From Heyndrickxia sp050281185 (GTDB taxonomy: Bacteria > Bacillota > Bacilli > Bacillales > Bacillaceae_C), in NCBI RefSeq assembly GCF_050281185.1, contig NZ_JBNNWS010000002.1, positions 248,001-312,000 on the forward strand: 64,000 nt of DNA, in the 5' to 3' direction. The position numbers and the translations under genes are program-made. The notes beneath the pieces were generated by a model. It ran no database searches. It saw only the letters and a program-made list of their open reading frames with translations, and was not told the origin of the DNA. This document shows, piece after piece, positions 1 to 8,809 of the stretch (positions within the stretch are counted from its first letter, which is position 1; every line of letters begins with the position of its first letter).

Positions 1-688
1 GTTTTATCGCTTCGATACTGCCAAATTCAATTTTGTCTAATGGATCTGCTCCAGCTGAACGAAAGAAATCTTCGAAAATGGTACGGTAGGAACAACCTGT
101 TTCAGTAAGCAAAAGTGTTTCTTGTTCAAGGTCCTTTGGAAAAACATTCGATTCCGATAATAGTGGATGATCTGGTGAAGCTACCATTACTAATTCTTCT
201 CTAATTAGTGGTTCTATTTTTAATGTATCTTCAGGATTACGTATATCCATAATGAATGCTGCATCAAGCCCACCTGTAATGAGATGCTCTCTTGCCATTT
301 CATCAGAATGAGCAGGCTTAAACACAAGTTTTACTTTCGGAAACTTAGACTTAAACGCTTTAAGAATAGGAGGAAGTCTATATGTGCACTGACTTTCTTG
401 TGCTCCTATCACAAGAGTTCCTGTATGGCCTTCTTCTCCATTTACAGCCAATTTTGCTTCCATACTTAGGTTTATCATTTTATCCGCATATCGTTTAAAC
501 TGCTGTCCAGCTTCTGTTAGAATTAAACGCTTCCCAAGACGCTCAAACAAAGGCTTCCCCATTTCTGTTTCAAGAGCTTTTATTTGAGCAGTTACACTTG
601 ATTGAGCAAAGTTTAATTTCTTTGCGGTTTGGGTAAAGTTTAAGTTTTCTGCAGCAGTCTTGAATGTAATCAATTGTTTTATTTCCAT
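1..688 (-). CDS. LysR-family transcriptional regulator (partial, C-terminus off window)
   Basis: About 229 codons are present. The ATG at 688 follows a GGTGAAGG-type ribosome binding site, and the 3' end runs off the window. The N-terminus (MEIKQLITFKTAAENLNFTQ) is a typical LysR winged helix-turn-helix, followed by a co-inducer-binding domain with a type 2 periplasmic-binding fold. It is divergent from the FMN reductase at 815, and the intergenic region holds an inverted repeat, so it very likely controls that gene and itself. The arrangement resembles B. subtilis YwqM next to YwqN, recalled from family knowledge and not checked by alignment. The inducer is unknown. Confidence 0.9.
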   Translation of the reverse strand, partial: MEIKQLITFKTAAENLNFTQTAKKLNFAQSSVTAQIKALETEMGKPLFERLGKRLILTEAGQQFKRYADKMINLSMEAKLAVNGEEGHTGTLVIGAQESQCTYRLPPILKAFKSKFPKVKLVFKPAHSDEMAREHLITGGLDAAFIMDIRNPEDTLKIEPLIREELVMVASPDHPLLSESNVFPKDLEQETLLLTETGCSYRTIFEDFFRSAGADPLDKIEFGSIEAIK

Positions 689-719
689 ATTTCCTTCACC
701 CTTTAATCGGATTTATCGA

Positions 720-732
720 TTGATATAATCAA
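720..732. promoter_or_regulatory. Probable LysR operator
   Basis: The 13-bp inverted repeat TTGATATAATCAA (5-bp arms, 3-bp centre) lies in the 126-bp divergent intergenic region. It fits the T-N11-A pattern expected of LysR-type sites. Assignment rests on position and symmetry only. Confidence 0.45.
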
Positions 733-814
733 AATAATCATCTTTATTGATTTATATTTTCATTATAAGATAGAAATGATCAAAGTAAAAGATTATATAT
801 AGGAGTGATTAAAT

Positions 815-1354
815 ATGACCATTGCAGTAATATACGGAGGAACGCGCCCAAATGGGAATGCAGAAATCTTAACAGATCACACCATTCAAGGAATAGATGT
901 AGAAAAAATTTATTTAAAGGATTATAGCATTCATTCTATAATAGACCAACGTCATACAGAGGAAGGATTTCAGGATATAAATGACGATTACAACTCAATT
1001 ATTGAGAGGGTAATGCAGCATGATATTTTAATTTTTTCCACTCCTATCTATTGGTATAGTATGTCAGGAGCAATGAAGCATTTTATTGATCGCTGGTCAC
1101 AAACATTAAGGGACTCAAAATTTCCCGATTTTAAAACAAATATGTCGTCAAAAAGAGCTTATGTTATCGCAGTTGGCGGTGATAATCCAACTATCAAAGG
1201 GTTACCGATGATCCAGCAGTTCCAATATATATTTGATTTTATGGGAATTTCTTTTGAAGGATATATTCTAGGAGAAGGCAACAAGCCAGGAGATATTTTA
1301 CACGACGAAAATGCTTTATTTGCCGCTTCGCAATTACAAAAGCTCTTTTCTTAG
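815..1354 (+). CDS. NAD(P)H-dependent FMN reductase / flavodoxin-like oxidoreductase (YwqN-like)
   Basis: This 179-aa cytosolic protein has the flavodoxin-like fold of the NADPH-dependent FMN reductase/WrbA group. The N-terminal beta strand and phosphate-binding loop (YGGTRPNGNAE) bind FMN, and STPIYWYSMSGAMKHFIDR is the classic second flavin-loop signature of the family. The start is set by AGGAG at 801-805, 9 nt before the ATG. It is divergent from a LysR regulator, as in the B. subtilis ywqM-ywqN pair. It probably reduces quinones, nitro compounds or FMN; the substrate cannot be read from sequence. A strong hairpin terminator follows. Confidence 0.88.
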   Translation: MTIAVIYGGTRPNGNAEILTDHTIQGIDVEKIYLKDYSIHSIIDQRHTEEGFQDINDDYNSIIERVMQHDILIFSTPIYWYSMSGAMKHFIDRWSQTLRDSKFPDFKTNMSSKRAYVIAVGGDNPTIKGLPMIQQFQYIFDFMGISFEGYILGEGNKPGDILHDENALFAASQLQKLFS

Positions 1355-1382
1355 ACTTCCCTTTTTCTATATTATGAAAAAA

Positions 1383-1417
1383 ATTAGCCTAGATTCCCCT
1401 GAGGAATCTAGGCTAAT
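1383..1417. terminator. Bidirectional intrinsic terminator
   Basis: A 15-bp perfect stem (ATTAGCCTAGATTCC and its complement) with a 5-nt loop, flanked by A and T runs. It sits between convergent genes ending at 1354 and 1632. Confidence 0.85.
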
Positions 1418-1423
1418 CTTTTA

Positions 1424-1631
1424 AAAGGTAAGAAAGTATAAAATTTACTAAGGACATTACACACGAAAAGTGTCTGCTATGTCTAGCTCCAGCGCCTATC
1501 GGCTAGCGGATTTCTCCGTCTCCTCCCTACGATAAGTCAACATCGGCTCGAGAACTACCTCACCGTGTTTCCTTTATCTCAGTCGAAGACTACAAAATCC
1601 GTACGCTAGAGCTGCGGCGCTTGCGCTTTTC
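1424..1631 (-). repeat. Dispersed ~200-bp intergenic repeat, copy R1
   Basis: This shares long stretches, in inverted orientation, with 24311-24507 and 32640-32875. Shared landmarks are AAGGTAAGAAAGTATAAAAT, GTGTCTGCTATGTCTAGCTCC, AGCGCCTATCGGCTAGCGG, CTTTATCTCAGTCGAAGAC and GGCGCTTGCGCTTTT. The ends are partly complementary, so it can fold into a long hairpin. It abuts the stop codon of the ABC gene at 1632. It has no coding capacity. Confidence 0.8.
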
Positions 1632-3491
1632 TTATATCGCTGCTTTTGTTGCAAACTGACTGTTGTAAAGATCGGCATAAAAACCATCTGCAACTAACAA
1701 CTCATGATGTGTTCCTTGTTCAATGACTTTACCTTGGTTCATTACTAGGATCAAATCGGCGTCCCTGATCGTTGAAAGACGATGAGCAATAACGAAGCTT
1801 GTTCGTCCTTCCATTAAGCGTTTCATTGCTTGTTGAATCAGTAATTCGGTCCGTGTATCAACACTTGATGTCGCTTCATCCAAGATCATGATCGGAGGAT
1901 CCGCTAGAACAGCACGAGCAATCGTTAGGAGCTGCTTTTGCCCTTGAGAAATGTTCGATGCTTCTTCATTTAAGACAGTATCATACCCTTCTGGAAGTGT
2001 ACGAATGAAGTGATCAGCACGAGCTGTTTTTGCTGCCCGGAATATTTCTTCATCCGTTGCACCACTTTTTCCGTAAGCAATATTGTCTTTTATCGTTCCA
2101 TTAAAAAGCCATGTATCTTGAAGCACCATTCCAAAAGTTTTTCGTAAATCCTCACGCGACATGTCACGTGTATCGATTCCATCAATCGTAATTTTTCCGC
2201 CATTTAGTTCATAAAACCTCATTAAAAGATTAATTAATGTCGTCTTCCCAGCTCCAGTTGGTCCAACAATCGCAACTGTTTGACCTGGTCGTACATCAAT
2301 GTTCATATCTTCTATTAGCATGTCTTTTCCATATCCAAAATCAACATGTTCAAATGTAACCGCACCTTCAGCACGTGTTAAACTTAAAGTCGTCACTTCT
2401 TTTACTTCTTCTTCCTCATCGAGCAGTTCAAAGACACGCTCTGCTGCCGCGACGGTTGACTGGATAATATTAGCGATGTTAGCTGTTTGTGCAATTGGTT
2501 GTGTGAATTGACGTGTGTAAGTAATAAACGCTTGAATATCACCAATTGAAATCGCGCGTTTCGTCACTAAAATTCCGCCGATCACACTGATTAAAACATA
2601 GCTTAAATTCCCAATAAAAGACATCATCGGCATAATAATTCCGGAAATAAATTGTGCTTTACGTCCGGCTTGATATAATTCTTCATTCACCTGATCGAAC
2701 TGTGCAACAGCCTTTTTCTCATGACCGAACGCTTTAACCACTTGGTGTCCAGTATACATTTCTTCTATATGACCATTTAACTGACCAAGTGATCGCTGCT
2801 GATCGGCAAAATGTTTTTGCGACCTTTTCAAAATCGGGCGAATCACAAAAATAGATAGCGGTAAGCTGACAATTGAAATCAATGTTAAGATTGGACTGAT
2901 TGTCAGCATCATAATGATGATCCCGATAATGGTGACAATCGATGTAATAAATTGTGTAATACTTTGTTGAAGTGTAGTCCCTATCAAATCAACATCATTC
3001 GTCACACGGCTTAATGTTTCACCATGTGGACGGCCATCATAATATTTCAGTGGCAGCTTCTCCAGCTTTGCGTTTACATCTTCTCTTAAACGATACACTG
3101 TTTTTTGGGCAACACTAGACATAATATACTGCTGAATGTAGGTAAATATGCTGCTAATTACATATAATCCCGCAAGAAAAAGTAATAGCTGTCCGATTTT
3201 ATCAAAATCAATTGCCGCTCCGGGTACTTTTGTTATCTTAGCATAAGCCCCTTTAAATACTTCAGTGATGGCATTCCCCATAATTTTCGGGCCAGCAATT
3301 GTAAAAATTGTACTCATGATTGCTGCGAAAAATACTGCAATTAATTGTTTACGAAGTGGTTTTAAGTATGAAAGCAGACGTCGAAATGTTCCTTTAAAAT
3401 CCTTCGCTTTCTGTCCTGCCATCATCATATGTCCACCGCCATGTCCCATTGGACCGCCACCCCGAGGTGGTGAGTTTCTATGCTTACTCAT
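1632..3491 (-). CDS. ABC exporter half-transporter, consensus Walker B subunit of a heterodimer
   Basis: This 619-aa protein has a type IV exporter fold: six membrane helices, then a nucleotide-binding domain. Walker A (GPTGAGKTT) lies near residue 408 and Walker B with catalytic Glu (MILDEATS) near 535. The signature is degenerate (ISQGQ near 512, instead of LSGGQ). The N-terminus is unusually Gly/His/Met-rich (GGGPMGHGGGHMMM), which could bind metal or be a disordered tail. The ATG overlaps the TGA of the upstream partner and follows GAGGAGGAG, indicating translational coupling. With its partner it forms a heterodimeric multidrug exporter of the YfiBC/EfrAB kind; the substrate is unknown. 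Confidence 0.9.
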   Translation of the reverse strand: MSKHRNSPPRGGGPMGHGGGHMMMAGQKAKDFKGTFRRLLSYLKPLRKQLIAVFFAAIMSTIFTIAGPKIMGNAITEVFKGAYAKITKVPGAAIDFDKIGQLLLFLAGLYVISSIFTYIQQYIMSSVAQKTVYRLREDVNAKLEKLPLKYYDGRPHGETLSRVTNDVDLIGTTLQQSITQFITSIVTIIGIIIMMLTISPILTLISIVSLPLSIFVIRPILKRSQKHFADQQRSLGQLNGHIEEMYTGHQVVKAFGHEKKAVAQFDQVNEELYQAGRKAQFISGIIMPMMSFIGNLSYVLISVIGGILVTKRAISIGDIQAFITYTRQFTQPIAQTANIANIIQSTVAAAERVFELLDEEEEVKEVTTLSLTRAEGAVTFEHVDFGYGKDMLIEDMNIDVRPGQTVAIVGPTGAGKTTLINLLMRFYELNGGKITIDGIDTRDMSREDLRKTFGMVLQDTWLFNGTIKDNIAYGKSGATDEEIFRAAKTARADHFIRTLPEGYDTVLNEEASNISQGQKQLLTIARAVLADPPIMILDEATSSVDTRTELLIQQAMKRLMEGRTSFVIAHRLSTIRDADLILVMNQGKVIEQGTHHELLVADGFYADLYNSQFATKAAI

Positions 3492-5212
3492 GCGATCTCC
3501 TCCTCTTGGAACTGTGATTCGACGATTTCACGATACACTTCATTATTATCTAGTAGCTCTTGATGTGTCCCAATTCCAGCAATTTCTCCTTTATCTAACA
3601 CGATAATCCGATCAGCGTCCACTACGGTACTGACGCGTTGAGCAACAATAACCACTGTCGCATTCTTTGTTTCATCTTTCAGCGCAGCACGTAATTTGGC
3701 GTCCGTTTTATAATCTAAGGCTGAAAAGCTATCATCAAATATATAAATATCAGGTTTTCTTACAAGGGCTCTTGCGATTGAAAGACGTTGTTTTTGACCA
3801 CCTGATACATTTGTTCCACCCTGTGTAATAACAGAATCATACCGATCTTCCATTTTATTAATAAAATCAGCTGCTTGTGCTATTTCTGCAGCATGGATAA
3901 TCTCATCTTGTGTTGCATCCTCTTTGCCGAAACGAATGTTTTCGCTAATTGTCCCTGAAAAGAGCAATGCTTTTTGAGGAACAAACCCAATTTTCGAACG
4001 AATTTCCTCTTGCGAAGCATCACGAATATCAACACCATTTACTCGAATCGTACCATTCGTCACTTCAAAGAATCGAGGGATCAAATTCACAAGCGTTGAT
4101 TTCCCAGCACCTGTTCCACCAATGATTGCCGTAATTTCACCTGAATTAGCTCTAAAACTAATATCAGATAATGCTGGTTCCTCCGCTCCTGGGTAACTAA
4201 AAGAAACATGGTCAAATTCAAGGGTTCCTCGAGTTTTATCTGCTGCTGATGTTCCTTCATCTAAAAGTGTCGGTTCCATTTCTAGAACCTCATTGATACG
4301 GTTTGCAGATACAGCCGCACGAGGCACCATTACAAACATCATCGATGCCATTACAAGAGCAAACATAATTTGCATCACGTATTGAATAAAGGCCATTAAG
4401 TCGCCTACCTGCATATTGTCGTTGTCAATTCGAATTCCGCCAAACCAGATGATACCTACAACTGTTAAATTCATTACTAGCATCATGACTGGCATTAAAA
4501 GCGCCATGACTTTATTTACTTTAATTGAAACGTCCGTTAAATCTTTATTCGCCTTTTGAAGACGAACCTTCTCTTGTTTTTCACGGTTGAATGCACGAAT
4601 AACACGAATACCTGTTAAGTTCTCACGTAACACTAAGTTCAAACGATCCAGTCGTTTTTGGACAGTTTTGAATAACGGTAATGCTTTATACATGATAAGA
4701 AGAATAGATCCAATCAATATTGGTATCGTTACAACAATAACAAGTGATAGTTTGGCATCCTTTGACAAAGCCATAATTAATCCACCTACAAACATAATGG
4801 GTGCACTTATGACCATACGAAGCATCATGATTACTACTTGCTGTACCTGTGTAATATCATTCGTCGTTCTCGTAATGAGTGATGCTGTTCCAATCTTATC
4901 AAAATCTTGCAGTGAAAATTTCTCTACATGTTTAAAAACTTTACTACGAATATCTCGTCCGAACCCCATTGCTGCTTTTGACGAATAGTAACTGGCAACG
5001 ACAGATGCAAAGGCTCCAAACGCAGCAACTAAAAGCATCAACCCGCCAATTTTCCAAATATATGGCTTATCTCCAACTACTACACCTTTATCGATAATGT
5101 CAGACATAAGTGTAGGTAAAAAAAGATCTGACATGGATTGAACGAAAACAAGCCCAAAAACGGCTAGAACGATCCATTTATAAAATGATAGATTTTTCAA
5201 TAGTTTAATCAT
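3488..5212 (-). CDS. ABC exporter half-transporter, degenerate-site subunit of a heterodimer
   Basis: This 574-aa protein has a six-helix membrane domain followed by an ATPase domain. Walker A (GGTGAGKST) lies near residue 363 and an intact signature (VSGGQKQR) near 467. Walker B ends in Asp-Asp (IFDDSFSAL near 489), so the catalytic Glu is replaced. Together with the 619-aa partner this gives one consensus and one degenerate ATP site, the hallmark of heterodimeric exporters. It starts 4 nt after the MarR gene stop, using AAGGAGAATGATCGA as ribosome binding site, and overlaps the next gene by 4 nt, so three genes form one operon. Confidence 0.9.
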   Translation of the reverse strand: MIKLLKNLSFYKWIVLAVFGLVFVQSMSDLFLPTLMSDIIDKGVVVGDKPYIWKIGGLMLLVAAFGAFASVVASYYSSKAAMGFGRDIRSKVFKHVEKFSLQDFDKIGTASLITRTTNDITQVQQVVIMMLRMVISAPIMFVGGLIMALSKDAKLSLVIVVTIPILIGSILLIMYKALPLFKTVQKRLDRLNLVLRENLTGIRVIRAFNREKQEKVRLQKANKDLTDVSIKVNKVMALLMPVMMLVMNLTVVGIIWFGGIRIDNDNMQVGDLMAFIQYVMQIMFALVMASMMFVMVPRAAVSANRINEVLEMEPTLLDEGTSAADKTRGTLEFDHVSFSYPGAEEPALSDISFRANSGEITAIIGGTGAGKSTLVNLIPRFFEVTNGTIRVNGVDIRDASQEEIRSKIGFVPQKALLFSGTISENIRFGKEDATQDEIIHAAEIAQAADFINKMEDRYDSVITQGGTNVSGGQKQRLSIARALVRKPDIYIFDDSFSALDYKTDAKLRAALKDETKNATVVIVAQRVSTVVDADRIIVLDKGEIAGIGTHQELLDNNEVYREIVESQFQEEEIA

Positions 5213-5216
5213 TCGA

Positions 5217-5666
5217 TCATTCTCCTTGTTCTAAAGCTTCTTTTTCTAAAAACATAGCAATATGTTTAAGTGAAGCTAATAACTCATTTCGCTGGTTTTC
5301 GGATAACTTGTTAACAGCCGATGTAAAAATATGATGGAAACCGCCTTCTTGTTGTTGAATGATTTGATGCAGTTTTTTCCCTTTTTCACTAAGTGTCAGC
5401 TGCATTTCCCGCCGATTCTCTTCTACAGGATGGCGATTGATCATCTCTGCTTGAACAAGTCCGTCAACAGCTTGACTCAATGTGCTTTTTGGAAAATGGG
5501 TTACCAATCCAAGCTGTTTTTGCGTCATTTCTTTGTGTGGTGCTATTGTCATTAGTACAGCAAATTGAGGAATTGAAAGATTGTTAGCTGATGCTACTTT
5601 CTGGAAAATTTTCCTCATATTTTGATTTATACGCCAAAAAGTACGGGTAATTTCTGTCGATATCAT
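5217..5666 (-). CDS. MarR-family transcriptional regulator
   Basis: This 149-aa winged-helix regulator has recognition-helix text (MTQKQLGLVTHFPKSTLSQ) and wing (RHPVEENRREMQLTLSEKG) typical of MarR. It is the first gene of an operon with the heterodimeric ABC exporter, so it probably represses it and is relieved by an exported compound. The dyad TGTTCATTTGTGAACA at 5719-5734 lies just upstream of a TATAAT -10. No convincing Shine-Dalgarno precedes the ATG at 5666, so the start is less certain than for its neighbours. Confidence 0.9.
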   Translation of the reverse strand: MISTEITRTFWRINQNMRKIFQKVASANNLSIPQFAVLMTIAPHKEMTQKQLGLVTHFPKSTLSQAVDGLVQAEMINRHPVEENRREMQLTLSEKGKKLHQIIQQQEGGFHHIFTSAVNKLSENQRNELLASLKHIAMFLEKEALEQGE

Positions 5667-5708
5667 GTTGGATTGATTCTCTACATTAATGATTTTTCAA
5701 CTCCGTTC

Positions 5709-5734
5709 ATTATAGAATTGTTCATTTGTGAACA
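5709..5734 (-). promoter_or_regulatory. MarR operon promoter and operator
   Basis: On the minus strand, TATAAT (5709-5714) is preceded by a perfect 6-4-6 dyad TGTTCATTTGTGAACA (5719-5734). The dyad fills the -35/-10 spacer region and would block polymerase if bound. No good -35 is visible. Confidence 0.55.
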
Positions 5735-5847
5735 GTTTGTAAATGTATAAAGTAAATTTACTCCTGTTGATTATTCCAGTCAAGTCAAAAATACAGGAAA
5801 TTTTTAATCCCATTATTACAAGTATTCAACTATATAACGACAAAAAA

Positions 5848-5874
5848 TAGGACTGCACATTATGTGAGCAATCC
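5848..5874 (-). terminator. Intrinsic terminator of lipoprotein gene
   Basis: An imperfect stem (GGATTGC...GCAGTCC) is followed on the minus strand by CTATTTTTTG, just past the stop at 5882. Confidence 0.65.
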
Positions 5875-5881
5875 CATTTTT

Positions 5882-6481
5882 TTATCTTATCTTTACTAAT
5901 TGTCCTTTTTCGGCATCGTATTGATCCTGACTTTTATATGGTTTTTCCTTAAATTCTAGAACTCCCATCGCTTTTTCTGTTCCTTTTACAGTATCCCATA
6001 CAGAATGATCTACAATTAAAAACATATTTGCGTATGATCTCGAATTACCAATGACTTTATTGCCATCATACTTAAAAGAGATATGTTGACCATTAATGAC
6101 TAATTCGTTTAATTCCTTTTTTCCATATAATATACCTTGTTGCTTGTTCACATCCAGTTCTGGTGTAGCCGCTTCTACATTACCATTTTTAACATCTTTA
6201 AATAGTCCTTTATCTCTTAATGATGCAGCTGTATTTTTGTCGAGAACCATAATTTTATAGTTATCGATCATAACCATTTTGATTTTGTATATTTCACTAA
6301 AAATGAGCTTATTTTTATGTTTATTGATTGATGTTTGTATTTGCTGCTCATTACCGTATAAAATAACTCCATTATTAGTATCTAAAATATACTTCTCTTT
6401 CCAATTTTTTAACCAGCCACACCCGGACAAAAATGAGCACGAGATTAGGATGGCAGTTAGTATAATCAAGACTTTTTTCAT
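5882..6481 (-). CDS. Putative lipoprotein, family not recognised
   Basis: About 199 aa, starting at the ATG at 6481 behind AAAGGA; an in-frame ATG at 6502 gives 206 aa but has a poorly spaced site. The N-terminal signal peptide ends in a lipobox (FLSGC), so the protein should be anchored on the outer face of the membrane. The rest has charged, beta-rich text with two similar segments around GVILYGNEQ and GILYGKKE. A 30-codon ORF with a strong ribosome binding site lies immediately upstream and may be cotranscribed. I cannot assign a function. Confidence 0.8.
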   Translation of the reverse strand: MKKVLIILTAILISCSFLSGCGWLKNWKEKYILDTNNGVILYGNEQQIQTSINKHKNKLIFSEIYKIKMVMIDNYKIMVLDKNTAASLRDKGLFKDVKNGNVEAATPELDVNKQQGILYGKKELNELVINGQHISFKYDGNKVIGNSRSYANMFLIVDHSVWDTVKGTEKAMGVLEFKEKPYKSQDQYDAEKGQLVKIR

Positions 6482-6508
6482 TCTTTTTATTCCTTTCATC
6501 AAACCTTA

Positions 6509-6601
6509 CTAATTATGTGAATGGTTTAACCTTGAAGCAACCTGTTTTCCATCTACTAATACTTCAAGTACCGCTACTATAATTTCTACTAATCTTTTCA
6601 T
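6509..6601 (-). CDS. Candidate 30-aa small protein
   Basis: The ORF reads MKRLVEIIVAVLEVLVDGKQ followed by ten polar residues. It starts at the ATG at 6601, 11 nt after GGGAGG. A TATAAT-like -10 lies at 6653-6658 on the same strand. It ends 7 nt before the first possible start of the lipoprotein gene, which suggests coupling. The N-terminal half is an amphipathic or short hydrophobic helix. No family is recognised. Confidence 0.45.
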   Translation of the reverse strand: MKRLVEIIVAVLEVLVDGKQVASRLNHSHN

Positions 6602-6859
6602 TACTTTATGTTCCTCCCTTTATAAAATAGTGAGTAACTTGTTGATACTTTAATTATAGGGAGTCTACTTTATTTGACCCATTGTTTTAGATTACAAAAG
6701 TCTTACAGTTCTGTAAGGTTAGGAAAAAATCAGCGAGTAAGCTACTCATCTTAATTCCACAATTTTCATCCCTAATCCTGCTACCATTATTAATAAGTTA
6801 TGTTTTCTTGTATGATATGAATAGACAATTGTCCTAAATTTTCTAAAATTTACATGTTG

Positions 6860-7534
6860 AATAATGATGTTCCTCATAAAGATAGTTATGGAACACATCG
6901 TTTGATTAATTATGTAAAAAATGGGCGTCATAAAGGATGGGTTGAAGCACATCTTTGGGAAATTCTGATGATGATCTTCCTCATAAAGGGTGTTTGACGC
7001 ACATCCTTGCTCAAATCTGATGATGATCTACCATATAAAGATGGTTTGACGTACATCCCTGCTTAATTCNNNNNNNNNNNNNNNNNNNNNNNNNNNNNNN
7101 NNNNNNNNNNNNNNNNNNNNNNNNNNNNNNNNNNNNNNNNNNNNNNNNNNNNNNNNNNNNNNNNNNTTCTGATCATGATCTACCACATAAAGAGTGTTTG
7201 ACGTACATCCTTGCTCAAATCTGATCATGATCTACCATATAAAGATGGTTTGACGTACATCCCTGCTTAATTCTGATCATGATCTACCACATAAAGAGTG
7301 TTTGACGTACATCCTTGCTCAAATCTGATCATGATCTACCACATAAAGATGGTTTGACGTACATCCTTGCTCAAATCTGATCATGATCTACCACATAAAG
7401 CTGGTTTGAAGCATATCTTTTGGCAATTCTGATCATGATCTACCACATAAAGCTGGTTTAAAGCACATCTTTGCTCAATTCTGGTGGTGATCTACCTCAT
7501 AAAGCTAGTTTGAAGCACATCTTTTGGCAATTCT
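6860..7534. repeat. Tandem array of 52-bp repeats
   Basis: Units start at 6863, 6915, 6967 and 7019, then after the assembly gap at 7171, 7223, 7275, 7327, 7379, 7431 and 7483. Each visible step is exactly 52 bp. Central units carry the palindrome GATCATGATC, then CTACCACATAAAG, then TTTGACGTACATCC. Edge units are more diverged. Because 52 is not a multiple of three, the array is not coding. It lies between a lipoprotein operon and the 3' end of an AraC-type gene. Confidence 0.92.
7070..7166. other. Assembly gap (97 Ns)
   Basis: A run of Ns falls inside the 52-bp repeat array. Repeat phase shifts by 4 bp across it, so the true gap length is not known and copies may be missing. Confidence 0.98.
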
Positions 7535-7599
7535 GCTCTCAACCTTCTTCATAGGGAGGTAATAACCACTAACAAAGCCTATCTTTAATAAAATTAAAT

Positions 7600-7626
7600 C
7601 CCGGATCTCTATAAGAGAAATCCGGG
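7600..7626. terminator. Intrinsic terminator
   Basis: The stem CCCGGATCTCT / AGAGAAATCCGGG (one bulge) is followed by TTTTAT on the plus strand and by ATTTAATTTTATT on the minus strand. It is downstream of the AraC-type gene ending at 7679. Confidence 0.6.
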
Positions 7627-7678
7627 GTTTTATACTGTAAGGTTACGAAATTTATTTTCAGCTTTATACAAGTAAACT

Positions 7679-8539
7679 TTATTTTACAGGAATCCAAATT
7701 TCAGAATATAAATCTGGACTAAACGGATCTTCGTCTGTATAAACTTCCAAGTCTGGTGTACCGGCATGCTTATACCCGCTGGAAGGGAACCATTCTGAAA
7801 AAATTTGTTTCCACGTATTTTGCATGGAATGTGGCATTGGTCCATGAACTTCAAATACAGCCCATTTGGATGCTGGAATATCATATTTTAATAATCCATC
7901 TGGCACTTCACCCTTGTGTTCAGCAGCAATCCAATAATCCATTTTCCCTGGTTGGTCTTTGCTCTTATCAATACACACGCCCAGTACTCCTTTAATTTGG
8001 CCGTTGTTCAATTGAAACAATGTATCATCGGTTCCATTTTCATTCACTTCATCCCAAAACTTTGGAATACCTACATGATTTTCCCCATTCTCACAGGAAA
8101 ATTCTCTTTTAATCCCTACTACTTGAAAAGCATCTCTTTCAACAATACGATAATTCATTGGTTCTGCTCCTTTCAAATTCACCTGTATCATCAGGCGGTT
8201 ATAAGATTGCAGCTTTCCAATTCCTTTTCGTGATTCACTCGGAGTGACTCCATGCTGTCTACGAAAAGCCTTTGTAAAAGCCTCGGGAGTGTCATAGCCA
8301 TATTTATAGGCAAGATCAATCACTTTGGCATCAGTTCTAGAAATTTCTTCAGCAGCTAGTGTTAACCGTCTCCTCCGAAGATATTCACCAACAGATACAT
8401 CCGTCAAAATCGAAAAGATTCGCTGAAAGTGAAAAACTGACGCATTCGCCTGTTTCGCAACATCTTCAATAGTTATATCCTCTAGTAAATGTTCTTCCAT
8501 GTAGTTAATTGCTTTTTGTAATGATTCCACCCAACCCAT
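7679..8539 (-). CDS. AraC-family regulator with GyrI-like effector-binding domain
   Basis: The protein is 286 aa from the ATG at 8539, which sits 8 nt after AAGGAG; a GTG three codons earlier would overlap that site. Residues 1-100 hold two AraC helix-turn-helix motifs (ITIEDVAKQANASVFHFQRI; YGYDTPEAFTKAFRRQHGVT). The rest is a GyrI/Rob-like small-molecule binding domain ending LYSEIWIPVK. Such proteins usually act as multidrug or stress sensors. It is divergent from the Bce-type response regulator but has its own terminator; a link to that module is not shown. Confidence 0.88.
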   Translation of the reverse strand: MGWVESLQKAINYMEEHLLEDITIEDVAKQANASVFHFQRIFSILTDVSVGEYLRRRRLTLAAEEISRTDAKVIDLAYKYGYDTPEAFTKAFRRQHGVTPSESRKGIGKLQSYNRLMIQVNLKGAEPMNYRIVERDAFQVVGIKREFSCENGENHVGIPKFWDEVNENGTDDTLFQLNNGQIKGVLGVCIDKSKDQPGKMDYWIAAEHKGEVPDGLLKYDIPASKWAVFEVHGPMPHSMQNTWKQIFSEWFPSSGYKHAGTPDLEVYTDEDPFSPDLYSEIWIPVK

Positions 8540-8809
8540 ACCGCTCACTCCTTACATACATTCTATCGTCGAGTGATCATCCCATCCTGTCAATTTATGC
8601 TTTGTTTGAACCGATTTATTTGCTACTTGGTTTTATAAAAATAATATTGTTGAAATGAAAAAATATCATGTGGTGCACTCGTTTTATCAAAACCGTCTTC
8701 TTAAACATATATCAAGTTATCCAATTATTAATAATATTATAGACGATTATAGAGATTTTTGGCAAAATATTACTAACTAGTAATCTATAAACTACAAGGT
8801 GTGAAAATA

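Noticed and set aside
284..469. 61-aa plus-strand frame
   Set aside because: Antisense to the partial LysR gene, which continues in frame through it.
4587..4988. 133-aa plus-strand frame inside the ABC exporter gene
   Set aside because: Antisense shadow of a strong CDS, with no ribosome site of its own.
7028..7228. Open frame across the N gap and neighbouring frames (6746-6952) in the 52-bp array
   Set aside because: The repeat unit is not a multiple of three, the frame depends on Ns, and there is no ribosome site.
7171..7534. Possible CRISPR array
   Set aside because: The units are contiguous 52-bp copies with no unique spacers between them and no cas genes nearby.
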